This document shows, one piece after another, positions 1 to 5,556 of a DNA stretch of 7,829 nt (position 1 is its first letter; each line of letters starts with the position of its first letter). Source of the stretch: Actinomycetes bacterium (lineage in GTDB: Bacteria > Actinomycetota > Acidimicrobiia > Spongiisociales > UBA5794); assembly GCA_023336875.1 (NCBI GenBank), contig JAMBLH010000050.1:1-7829 (forward strand), in the 5' to 3' direction. Below the pieces are notes generated by a model. The model worked only from the letters and a program-made list of their open reading frames with translations, was not told the origin of the DNA and made no database searches. The position numbers and the translations under genes are program-made.

Positions 1-48
1 ATAGCGAACGAGAACTCAAACGCCCTTGCAGGGATCGTTGAGGCGTAA
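1..48 (+). CDS. Possible C-terminal tail of an upstream gene (partial)
   Basis: Frame 1 is open from the window edge to a TAA at 46-48 and reads IANENSNALAGIVEA. The composition is plausible for a protein C-terminus, and the stop lies 24 nt before the -10-like box of the next gene. Fifteen codons are too few to identify a family or prove coding, and the other two plus-strand frames contain stops in this stretch. Sequence to the left of the window would settle it. Confidence 0.35.
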   Translation: MANENSNALAGIVEA

Positions 49-71
49 GCGGTTTGGTCTCCCCAACGAGG

Positions 72-77
72 TAGCTT
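72..77 (+). promoter_or_regulatory. -10 box of a probable leaderless promoter for the DUF4328 gene
   Basis: TAGCTT matches the actinobacterial -10 pattern TANNNT and is separated from the ATG at 84 by exactly 6 nt. This would place the transcription start at the A of the ATG. There is no Shine-Dalgarno sequence, as expected for a leaderless mRNA. No convincing -35 hexamer is visible 16-18 nt upstream. The same spacing recurs before the starts at 3112 and 4600. Confidence 0.5.
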
Positions 78-83
78 CCCTCC

Positions 84-845
84 ATGGCTGACCGTCCAAG
101 AGACGATGGCTGGTGGCTTGCTTCTGACGGCAAGTGGTATCCAGCTGAACTTGGTCCGGGAGACGTACCTCCCGAACCGACCAGCACGCAAAGGGGTGCT
201 ACCGATATCTCGCGTCCGCTGACCGTTGTTGTCGCTGTGTCGCTATCGATCGCCTCGGTCGTCCTTGTGGGCGCTGCAATAGCTGGCTTCGGCTACGCAT
301 CGGCCCTTCAGAAGTTCTCAGGAGAACTGTCCGACGCCGAGAGCGACTCAATTGCTTCGGTGGAAGTCACCTGGGCTGGTTGGACAGGCCTCGCCCTTCT
401 CCTTCTGATCATCACAGGCGTTCTCGTTATGACCTGGACGTACTCGGCATCAAAGTCTTTCGATGCGAGGGGTCCTATTGGTAGGAGATGGCGCGGTGGT
501 TGGACGATTGGGGCATGGCTCATACCGTTTGCCAACCTGTTTCTCCCGAAGCTCGTCTTCAACGAGATCGAGAGAATCTCCCAGGTTCCGTATGGCCACG
601 TGCCCATTGGAGAGGAATGGCGGGAGTACCCGAGATCTCAACTCGGAGACCTCTGGTGGCTACTTTGGTTGGGAGGAGTGATCCCAAGCCAGATCACACA
701 GATCCTCCTCGGAGATCCGGCGAGCGATGCCGGGCGGTTGGCCATCCTGGTCAACATCAGCGCGTTCACATATGCGCTGTTTGCTGGTGCTGGGGTCTCC
801 CTCGTGTTCCTCATTCGACGGATAGAGCGTTCCTCGCGAGGCTGA
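84..845 (+). CDS. DUF4328 family multi-pass membrane protein with GWWLASDGKWYP N-terminal tag
   Basis: A 253-aa protein of unknown biochemical function, predicted to sit in the cytoplasmic membrane. Residues 8-20 (DGWWLASDGKWYP) form a short Trp/Tyr-rich tag common at the N-terminus of Acidimicrobiia membrane proteins and similar in character to the DUF2510 motif. A proline-rich linker follows. Hydrophobic segments lie near 46-72, 97-119, 138-157, 188-208 and 220-245, giving about five membrane passes. Residues 122-166 carry the hallmark of DUF4328: a basic SKSFDARGPIGRRW stretch, then GWTIGAWLIPFANLFLPK, then a polar NEIERIS helix. The ATG at 84 is preferred because of the leaderless -10 box just upstream and because the tag begins immediately after it. 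The gene stands alone, with a 632-bp gap after it. The fold assignment is fairly secure, the function unknown. Confidence 0.85.
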   Translation: MADRPRDDGWWLASDGKWYPAELGPGDVPPEPTSTQRGATDISRPLTVVVAVSLSIASVVLVGAAIAGFGYASALQKFSGELSDAESDSIASVEVTWAGWTGLALLLLIITGVLVMTWTYSASKSFDARGPIGRRWRGGWTIGAWLIPFANLFLPKLVFNEIERISQVPYGHVPIGEEWREYPRSQLGDLWWLLWLGGVIPSQITQILLGDPASDAGRLAILVNISAFTYALFAGAGVSLVFLIRRIERSSRG

Positions 846-966
846 ATCGGTGTCGCTATATGGAATGTGCCCATACCGTTTGGTTCTTCACTGGTGGTGA
901 GGTGGAGCTCGCCCTTTCTTGAATTCGACAGTTCGGGGAACCCGGCGTGTCGTTCAGGACGTCTAA

Positions 967-986
967 CTTGTGAAACGCTTCACAAG
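967..986. promoter_or_regulatory. Palindrome cttgtgaa-acgc-ttcacaag, candidate operator
   Basis: Two perfect 8-bp arms (967-974 and 979-986) flank ACGC. Read as a DNA site, the core TGAAACGCTTCA has a central CG and resembles the general pattern of LacI-family operators. It could also form a short RNA hairpin for the end of the DUF4328 transcript, but it lies 121 nt beyond that stop codon and has no T-run after it. No regulator gene is present in the window. The symmetry is observed, the operator role is a guess. Confidence 0.3.
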
Positions 987-1017
987 CGGTGAATAGCCCC
1001 GAAGCGTGAAGACATGG

Positions 1018-1153
1018 ATTTCTGTCGGGTGGGTCGCATTTCTCTCTCCTTCCTTCCCGCTGACTCGCATCGACAGAAGTGACGCTCGGAAACAGTCCCA
1101 CCCGCAACCGATCGTCTGGCTGCCTCGGCTGATCCCCCTCGGCCGAGGCAGCC
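1018..1153 (+). ncRNA. Candidate small RNA: two hairpins with pyrimidine-rich loops
   Basis: Hairpin 1 pairs 1018-1028 with 1070-1080 (core ttctgtcg/cgacagaa, extended by A-T and G-T pairs), then 1029-1033 with 1056-1060, leaving an almost pure pyrimidine loop within 1034-1055 (ctctctccttcctt). Outer bases 1003-1007 (agcgt) can also pair with 1082-1086 (acgct). Hairpin 2 is the 12-bp stem at 1118-1153 with loop TGATCCCCCTCG. Both loops are complementary to purine-rich Shine-Dalgarno sequences, a layout reminiscent of actinobacterial 6C-type RNAs, although neither loop has the six-C run that defines 6C. An alternative pairing of gggtggg (1027-1033) with cccaccc (1097-1103) would compete with hairpin 1. 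No clear promoter was found. The structures are read directly; the RNA gene is inference. Confidence 0.25.
1118..1153 (+). terminator. 12-bp GC-rich hairpin, possible terminator
   Basis: The arms ggctgcctcggc (1118-1129) and gccgaggcagcc (1142-1153) are perfectly complementary, with a 12-nt C-rich loop. The bases after the right arm (TATTTCC) give only a weak U-tract on the plus strand, and the minus-strand side has none. It would terminate transcription arriving from the DUF4328 gene or from the small-RNA candidate. U-poor hairpin terminators are described in actinobacteria, but termination here is not proven. Confidence 0.45.
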
Positions 1154-1217
1154 TATTTCCTGAGCCAATGGCTGTCAGCTTCCTGCCAGCATGTGTGAGA
1201 GTTCCTGCTGAAGGCCG

Positions 1218-1375
1218 ATGGCCGACAGCGACAGCTTCGTTCAGCTATATACACCGAGTGAGCCGAGTGGGTCGACGAGTTGCTGGCCAGACATGCCACC
1301 GCGTTGGATGTGAGCGCCTTCTCCTCAACACATGAAAGGAGTGCAGATTCCCTTAGGTGCCGGAAATATCCGTAA
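1218..1375 (+). pseudogene. Possible frameshifted remnant of a small gene
   Basis: The ATG at 1218 opens MADSDSFVQLYTPSEPS in one frame (that frame stops at 1311-1313). Near 1256-1264 the coding-like signal appears to move to another frame, which reads AEWVDELLARHATALDVSAF and continues to a TAA at 1373-1375. The second piece has the amphipathic Leu/Ala/Asp/Glu composition of a real helix and has no start of its own. Joining the two would need a single frameshift. No family is recognised, and both pieces are short enough to be chance. Confidence 0.18.
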
Positions 1376-1433
1376 TCCGACAAACCAAGAGAGTCGCCCC
1401 TCCCGCTCCTGTCCCGTGATCACTGCCGAGGCA

Positions 1434-1464
1434 TACCGTCTACTGTCTACGGTCTACCGTCTAC
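1434..1464 (+). repeat. Four tandem heptads NGTCTAC upstream of the hydrolase
   Basis: Four consecutive 7-bp units, CGTCTAC, TGTCTAC, GGTCTAC and CGTCTAC, occupy 1437-1464; only the first base of the unit varies. Each unit boundary generates a TACNGT hexamer (starting at 1434, 1441, 1448 and 1455), so the array is also four overlapping matches to the -10 pattern TANNNT at 7-bp steps. The array ends 13 nt before the hydrolase start and is the best place for its promoter, though no clear -35 is seen. It could equally be a neutral or genome-wide repeat. Confidence 0.6.
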
Positions 1465-1477
1465 TCAAGAGAGCAAC

Positions 1478-2338
1478 ATGCGGGCAATCGAAACTAACGG
1501 CGTCACTCTTGCCGTGGACGATCAGGGATCTGGCGACGCCATAGTGCTCCTGCACGGGTTCCCTGAATTGGCGTACTCATGGCGGCATCAGGTTCCGGCG
1601 CTTGTGGACGCTGGGTATCGCGCGATCGCGTTCGATCAGCGCGGCTACGGCAGTTCATCCAAACCAGCTGCTCCGACGGAGTACTCGTTGGCTCACCTTG
1701 TTGGTGACGTTGTAGGGTTGCTCGATCGGTTGGGAATTGAAACCGCAACGGTTGTCGGTCATGACTGGGGGAGCATCGTTGCGTGGACAACGGCAGTAAC
1801 GCACCCCGATCGGATATCGAGGGTTGTCTCACTCAACGTTCCGTATCGAGGGGCATGCGTTGGGTTCCCGACCATCGACGTTCTCAAGAGCCAACTCCCG
1901 GATCGATTCGGCTACGTGATCATGTTTCAGGAAGAGGGAGTGGTCGAGGCGCTTTTTGATGCGGATCCGAAGGCCTGGCTCAGGGCTGTCTACTCGCCCA
2001 TGGCAGCCGATCAGAACTTTCTGACGAAAGAGGAGTTCTCGGTATTCGCCGAGGCGTTTTCATCTGGAGGTATCACTGGTCCGGTGAACTGGTATCGCAA
2101 CATCGATGCCAACGCCGCAGCATTTGCCTGGGCAATCGACGCAGCTATTACTCAGCCAACTTTGATGATCGCAGCTGATGGTGATCCTGTCCTCCCCGTC
2201 AGCCTGACCGTTGGCATGGATCGGTGGATCTCTGACCTCACGACGGTGATCATCGAGGGATCGGGCCACTGGACCCAGCAGGAGCAGCCAGATACGGTCA
2301 ACTCGGCCTTGATCGACTGGCTCGACCACACCTCGTGA
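1478..2338 (+). CDS. Epoxide-hydrolase-type alpha/beta hydrolase
   Basis: A 286-aa cytosolic hydrolase predicted to open epoxides to vicinal diols through an ester intermediate on an aspartate. The full active-site set is visible. The oxyanion-hole motif HGFP is at 26-29 and DQRGYG at 53-58. The nucleophile elbow GHDWGS spans 94-99, with Asp96 as nucleophile. The cap tyrosines are Tyr146 (GYVIMFQEEGVVEA, where soluble epoxide hydrolases have DYQLYFQEPG) and Tyr206 in NWYRN. The acid is Asp236 in ADGDPVLP and the base His264 in GSGHW. An Asp nucleophile with both cap tyrosines argues for epoxide hydrolase rather than haloalkane dehalogenase or esterase. Length is normal for the EphA/EphB type. 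The ATG at 1478 has only a weak AAGAGAG ribosome site. The stop overlaps the next start by 4 bp (GTGA), implying translational coupling. The natural substrate cannot be told. Confidence 0.9.
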   Translation: MRAIETNGVTLAVDDQGSGDAIVLLHGFPELAYSWRHQVPALVDAGYRAIAFDQRGYGSSSKPAAPTEYSLAHLVGDVVGLLDRLGIETATVVGHDWGSIVAWTTAVTHPDRISRVVSLNVPYRGACVGFPTIDVLKSQLPDRFGYVIMFQEEGVVEALFDADPKAWLRAVYSPMAADQNFLTKEEFSVFAEAFSSGGITGPVNWYRNIDANAAAFAWAIDAAITQPTLMIAADGDPVLPVSLTVGMDRWISDLTTVIIEGSGHWTQQEQPDTVNSALIDWLDHTS

Positions 2339-3099
2339 AGACTTCACTGCGCGACTGGGTGTTCTCGATTCCGACGCTGATCGCATTTGGTGTGTCGCTG
2401 GTCTTCTACGACATTGTTGGAAGGGTGGCACTGCTGTTTGGATTGAGACCGTTCGAATGGACCATGGCGGCTCTTCAGAGAACCCTGCTGGGCGTCTTCG
2501 CGATCTCTGGCGTGCGGTTCGATGTTGAGGGACTCGAACGATTCAGCGCATCGGGTGGCTACCTCTTCGTCTCAAATCATCAGAGCATGTATGACGTGCC
2601 GATCTTTGGTGGGATCCTCATTCGTAACTTTCCCAAGTACGTGGCGAAGCGGTCCCTCGCGCGGGGGATACCTTCCATCAGCCTGAATCTTCGACGGGGA
2701 GGCAACGCGCTCATAGATCGGGGCGAACGCACCCAGGCAATGGCTGCCATATCCCAGATGGCAGCAGAGTGCCAAAGCCGCGACGTCTCCGCCGTGATCT
2801 TTCCTGAGGGGACACGATCGCGAGACGGGTCGCTCGGGGAGTATCGAGTGGGTGGTGTTGCTGCTCTGATGGAGGGTGCCCCTGACCTTGAGATCATCCC
2901 GACCGTGGTTGATGGATCATGGAAGGTGTTCTTGAACAACATGCTCCCCGTTCCCTTCGGCACACACGTGAGGGTCGCCTTCGGCGAGCCAATCCGACGA
3001 GGCGTCGATCAGGATCCGGAGGCTGTCCTCGAGCAATGCCGAAAGTGGGCAGCGGAAACGCTGGTGCGATGGAATGAAGGAAGCGGAACCACGGCCTGA
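2335..3099 (+). CDS. PlsC-type lysophospholipid / 1-acylglycerol-3-phosphate acyltransferase
   Basis: A 254-aa membrane-associated acyltransferase of the LPLAT family, which typically transfers an acyl chain to lysophosphatidic acid or a related lysolipid. Hydrophobic N-terminal segments (about 10-35 and 43-60) should anchor it. Motif I is NHQSMYD at 81-87 (His82 and Asp87 of HX4D). The substrate-binding block includes GGNALIDRG at 122-130, motif III is FPEGTR at 156-161 and motif IV is around IIPTVV at 197-202. All catalytic elements are intact and the length is typical. The GTG at 2335 is chosen because it overlaps the TGA of the hydrolase in the classic 4-bp arrangement and leaves the full N-terminal anchor. 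Co-translation with an epoxide hydrolase suggests a shared lipid or fatty-acid-derivative role, but that is inference. The acceptor lipid is not determinable from sequence. Confidence 0.9.
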   Translation: MKTSLRDWVFSIPTLIAFGVSLVFYDIVGRVALLFGLRPFEWTMAALQRTLLGVFAISGVRFDVEGLERFSASGGYLFVSNHQSMYDVPIFGGILIRNFPKYVAKRSLARGIPSISLNLRRGGNALIDRGERTQAMAAISQMAAECQSRDVSAVIFPEGTRSRDGSLGEYRVGGVAALMEGAPDLEIIPTVVDGSWKVFLNNMLPVPFGTHVRVAFGEPIRRGVDQDPEAVLEQCRKWAAETLVRWNEGSGTTA

Positions 3100-3105
3100 T
3101 ACCCT
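3100..3105 (+). promoter_or_regulatory. -10 box of a probable leaderless promoter for the NYN/LOTUS gene
   Basis: TACCCT begins on the base right after the TGA of the acyltransferase gene and ends 6 nt before the ATG at 3112, so transcription would start at or next to that ATG. This favours ATG 3112 over the in-frame GTG at 3106, which would lie upstream of the predicted transcription start. No good -35 is visible. Confidence 0.5.
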
Positions 3106-3111
3106 GTGCCC

Positions 3112-4140
3112 ATGGAAGATGCACGAATTGCTCTGTACATTGATTACGAAAACCTCGCCATCGGTGCGCGGGAGGACCTTGGCACGGTATTTGACTTCCG
3201 GCCCATAGCGGACGCTCTCGCTGAGCGCGGTCGCGTGGTGGTCCGAAAGGCATACGCCGACTGGACGTACTTCAACGACGATCGCCAAATGTTGGTGGAG
3301 AACCACGTTGAGATGATCGAGATACCACAGCGCAAGGGCGCTGTGAGGAAGAATGCCGCTGATATCAAGATGGCGGTTGACGCCATTGAACTCGCATTCG
3401 AGCGCGACTATGTGACCACGTTCGTGCTCTGCACCGGCGATTCCGATTTCAGCCCCCTCGTGCACAAGCTGCGGGAGCTGAACAAGAAGGTGATCGGTGT
3501 CGGCCTGAAGGCGTCCACGTCGAGGTTGCTGCCCCCGGCGTGCGATGAGTTCCTCTTCTACGAGAACCTTGACGGTGTCGATCTCCCACTCACCGATACT
3601 CCGCAAGCAAAGGTGATCAGACGTGGCAAAGCTCAACCAGCGTCGCCAGCCAAGAACCTCGAGAGCCTCGATGGACTCATCTCGCGCACACTCGGGGGCC
3701 TTCAACGGTCAACTGACGACGAGGTCCGGATCTCCCAGCTCAAGCGGGCGTTGCTGCGGAAGGACTCGACGTTCTCCGAGAGCGACTACGGCTTCCGATC
3801 GTTCAGCGAGCTCACCCGAAACCTGGCGGAACGCAAGAAAGTACAGTTGGACGCTTCGTCTCGCAAAGGTGACCCGGTGGTGTCCTTTCCAGAAGATGGC
3901 CGCGGTGAGGGCGAGGCTTTCGATCTCCTCGTCACGACCATTGCAGCAATCAAGTCTGACGATCCTGTTGCTCTGTCAAGCCTCAAGGATGAGATGCGCA
4001 AGGCCGACTCTGAATTCTCGGAGAAGCGCTACGGCTATGGTGGCTTCCTGCAGTTCGTCAAGGCTGCGAGTGCGAAAGGCATCGTTGAGATGGACTTCGA
4101 CGCTGAGTCAGGCGCGTACTCCGTGAGCGTTTCAAGCTAG
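3112..4140 (+). CDS. NYN-domain RNase-like protein with two OST-HTH/LOTUS domains
   Basis: A 342-aa predicted RNA-binding nuclease. The N-terminal NYN (PIN-like, LabA/DUF88) domain covers about 5-155, with the expected acidic metal-site residues Asp11 in YIDYEN, Asp84 in NAADIKMAVDA and Asp110/Asp112 in CTGDSDFSPL. A linker of about 30 residues follows. The C-terminal half is an internal duplication of OST-HTH/LOTUS modules, about 186-258 and 268-340. The first carries SQLKRALLRKDSTFSESDYGF and SFSELTRNL, matched in the second by SSLKDEMRKADSEFSEKRYGY and GFLQFVKAA. NYN plus OST-HTH is a known bacterial architecture whose domains also occur together in eukaryotic RNA regulators such as MARF1. 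NYN supplies the predicted ribonuclease site and LOTUS is thought to bind RNA. The start at ATG 3112 rests on the leaderless -10 box; GTG 3106 would add two residues. The target RNA is unknown. Confidence 0.9.
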   Translation: MEDARIALYIDYENLAIGAREDLGTVFDFRPIADALAERGRVVVRKAYADWTYFNDDRQMLVENHVEMIEIPQRKGAVRKNAADIKMAVDAIELAFERDYVTTFVLCTGDSDFSPLVHKLRELNKKVIGVGLKASTSRLLPPACDEFLFYENLDGVDLPLTDTPQAKVIRRGKAQPASPAKNLESLDGLISRTLGGLQRSTDDEVRISQLKRALLRKDSTFSESDYGFRSFSELTRNLAERKKVQLDASSRKGDPVVSFPEDGRGEGEAFDLLVTTIAAIKSDDPVALSSLKDEMRKADSEFSEKRYGYGGFLQFVKAASAKGIVEMDFDAESGAYSVSVSS

Positions 4141-4143
4141 CAG

Positions 4144-4173
4144 TTGCGACTCGCGCCAACTTTGAATTACACT
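4144..4173 (+). promoter_or_regulatory. Promoter for the 127-aa hypothetical gene
   Basis: TTGCGA (4144-4149) and TACACT (4168-4173) are separated by 18 bp and resemble a sigma-70-type -35/-10 pair. The start would fall near A4180, leaving a leader of about 19 nt that contains GGAGG at 4189-4193, five bases before ATG 4199. This is the only one of the compact promoters in the window that has a recognisable -35 and a classical Shine-Dalgarno leader. Confidence 0.55.
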
Positions 4174-4198
4174 GTTGTTATTCGTTATGGAGGCGGAG

Positions 4199-4582
4199 AT
4201 GGCAGTCGCGGTACAGGAAGCAAGAACTAGCGTCGATTTCGTCACGGAAGCCGTGCTCTTTGCTCATCGTGCGCACGTCGATGACGCGGTCGAGATGTCT
4301 CTTGCCGAGTTTCTTGACTCCCCCATCGATGCGGGAGCGGTGCGTGCCGTTGTTGCCGACCGCACACGAATGGTTGAGGTTGTACTCGATGTCGATACAG
4401 ACGTTGAGCTGCTCTCCGAGGTGGCATGGGCGCTGGACCAGCGTGCATGGTCACTAAACGTCATCGTGTCCCTCAATCGACTGGGCGAGGCCCACACGGC
4501 TCTTCGCGGTACGCCGTGCTCGCTGCAGGGTTGGTGGTTTGACGATGATGCCGTCCGGTTCGCAGGTTTCGAGAGGCCGTAG
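4199..4582 (+). CDS. Hypothetical protein, 127 aa
   Basis: No family is recognised. From the chosen ATG the protein is acidic and soluble, with no signal peptide or membrane segment. It alternates hydrophobic strands and helices in an alpha/beta manner: an opening helix (SVDFVTEAVLFAHRAH), a helix rich in Asp/Glu (about 28-40), strands near VVADRTRMVEVVLDV (about 50-64), a helix ELLSEVAWALDQRAW (about 69-83), a strand LNVIVSLNRLG and a C-terminal GWWFDDDAVRFAGFERP. The start at 4199 is preferred because GGAGG sits five bases upstream and a promoter lies at 4144-4173. In-frame TTG 4175 lies upstream of the predicted transcription start, and ATG 4187 lacks a ribosome site. It lies 17 nt upstream of the HAD phosphatase gene, which seems to have its own promoter. 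Coding is likely given frame and context; the function is unknown. Confidence 0.65.
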   Translation: MAVAVQEARTSVDFVTEAVLFAHRAHVDDAVEMSLAEFLDSPIDAGAVRAVVADRTRMVEVVLDVDTDVELLSEVAWALDQRAWSLNVIVSLNRLGEAHTALRGTPCSLQGWWFDDDAVRFAGFERP

Positions 4583-4587
4583 GAGCC

Positions 4588-4593
4588 TAGGCT
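4588..4593 (+). promoter_or_regulatory. -10 box of a probable leaderless promoter for the HAD phosphatase
   Basis: TAGGCT lies 6 nt before the ATG at 4600, the same geometry seen before 84 and 3112, and sits just 5 nt after the preceding stop codon. No Shine-Dalgarno sequence is placed for ATG 4600. A -35 hexamer is not evident. Confidence 0.45.
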
Positions 4594-4599
4594 GCTGAC

Positions 4600-5547
4600 A
4601 TGCCAGCACCGCTCTACACCCAGACCGTCATCGCTTTCGTCTGGGATTTCGATAAGACACTGATCCCTTCGAACATGCAGGACCCCATCTTTGACGCCTA
4701 TGGCGTGGATCCCGATGACTTCTGGAACGAGGTCGAGGGGCTCGTCGAGTACTACGAGCGCAACGGTGTGATCATCCAAAGGGACACGGCGTATCTCGGA
4801 CACCTCCTCACATACGTGCGCGAGGGTGTGTTCGAGGGGCTGTCCAACGTCAAGTTGCGCGAACTCGGTGAGGACCTGGTGCCAGTACCAGGTATGCCGG
4901 ACTTCATGGAGACCACGAGGCAGCACATCGGTGAGATCCCCGAGTTCGAAAGTGAGGGGATCACAGTTGAGCACTACATTGTTTCGACGGGTCTGAGAGA
5001 GATCATCGAGGGGTCAGTGTTCGGTCCTGTCGTTGACGGCATTTGGGCGAACACTTTCATCGAGGATGTTGCAGAGCCGGGCTATCTGGAGCGCCTTCCA
5101 GTTCCTGGCGGTTCCAGCCCGATCAGCCATATCGGATACACGATCGACAATACGTCCAAGACGAGAGCGATATTCGAGATCAATAAGGGCGTCAACAAGA
5201 TCCCAGGACTCGAGGTGAACGCGCGCATGGCACCCGACCAGCGACGGGTACCTATGAAGAACATCGTCTACATCGCCGACGGACCCTCTGATGTGCCCGC
5301 GTTCTCCATTCTCAACGCGAACGGGGGACGGACGCTGGGTGTGTACACCGTTGAGCCGCACAACAATCACGCAAAGGTAAAGGCGCTCCAGGAGCAGGGC
5401 AGGATCCAGGGAATGGCAGAGGCGGACTACCGACCAGGCAAGCCAGCCTATCTCTGGCTGATGGACACACTCGAACAGATCGGTTTCGAGATCATCGAAG
5501 CTCGCAGACAAGCTTTCGCCGCGATCGAGAATGCACCGGGTCACTAG
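4600..5547 (+). CDS. HAD-superfamily hydrolase (phosphatase-like)
   Basis: A 315-aa cytosolic protein with all four HAD motifs. Motif I is VWDFDKTL, with nucleophile Asp16 and general acid/base Asp18. Motif II is IVSTG (Ser129/Thr130). Motif III is probably the Lys187 of TSKTRAIF. Motif IV is YIADGPSDVPAF (Asp227 and Asp231), coordinating magnesium. The stretch between motifs I and II (about 25-120) is mostly helical, consistent with a C1-type cap, as in phosphoserine-phosphatase-like members. The region after motif II is longer than usual, and the C-terminal extension (about 255-315) is also helical. This supports phosphomonoesterase activity on a small metabolite, but the substrate cannot be predicted. 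The start matches the leaderless -10 box. Its stop is 9 nt from the stop of the convergent PLP-enzyme gene, with no hairpin in between. Confidence 0.85.
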   Translation: MPAPLYTQTVIAFVWDFDKTLIPSNMQDPIFDAYGVDPDDFWNEVEGLVEYYERNGVIIQRDTAYLGHLLTYVREGVFEGLSNVKLRELGEDLVPVPGMPDFMETTRQHIGEIPEFESEGITVEHYIVSTGLREIIEGSVFGPVVDGIWANTFIEDVAEPGYLERLPVPGGSSPISHIGYTIDNTSKTRAIFEINKGVNKIPGLEVNARMAPDQRRVPMKNIVYIADGPSDVPAFSILNANGGRTLGVYTVEPHNNHAKVKALQEQGRIQGMAEADYRPGKPAYLWLMDTLEQIGFEIIEARRQAFAAIENAPGH

Positions 5548-5556
5548 GGACGCTGG

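Larger units (their letters stand above)
846..1477. other. 632-bp intergenic region without a convincing intact gene
   Basis: No frame in this stretch has both a credible start and a recognisable product. The longest open frame (109 codons from GTG 1006, plus strand) has no ribosome binding site, runs through a 12-bp hairpin and has low-complexity content. Structures that can be seen are: a palindrome at 967-986; a nested stem at 1018-1080; a 12-bp GC-rich hairpin at 1118-1153; a possible out-of-frame coding fossil at 1218-1375; an 8-bp palindrome GTGATCAC at 1416-1423; and a tandem heptad at 1437-1464. These are described separately. Nothing resembling a tRNA T-arm or a terminal inverted repeat with target duplication was found. 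Confidence 0.7.

Noticed and set aside
521..883. Shared cataccgtttg at 521 region and at about 871
   Set aside because: An isolated short match with no extended similarity around it; most likely chance.
1018..1153. Assignment to the 6C RNA family
   Set aside because: The loops hold at most five consecutive C and the first loop is mixed pyrimidine, so the defining six-C runs are absent; kept only as a generic small-RNA candidate.
1006..1335. Plus-strand open frame of 109 codons in the intergenic region
   Set aside because: It starts at GTG without a ribosome site, runs through the 12-bp hairpin at 1118-1153, and its translation shows no protein-like pattern.
846..1477. tRNA gene or attachment site in the intergenic region
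   Set aside because: No GTTCRA-type T-loop with matching acceptor arms and no flanking direct repeat or integrase was found.
2917..3705. Long minus-strand open frame (262 codons) antisense to the acyltransferase and NYN genes
   Set aside because: It spans two well-supported genes on the opposite strand, has no family motif and no ribosome site; long antisense frames are common in GC-rich coding DNA.
4264..4974. Minus-strand open frame (236 codons) opposite the hypothetical and HAD genes
   Set aside because: It overlaps the clear HAD motifs on the plus strand and ends in low-complexity Ser/Thr/Arg sequence typical of a shadow frame.
5548..5556. Terminator between the convergent HAD and PLP-enzyme genes
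   Set aside because: Only 9 nt separate the stop codons and no inverted repeat spans them.
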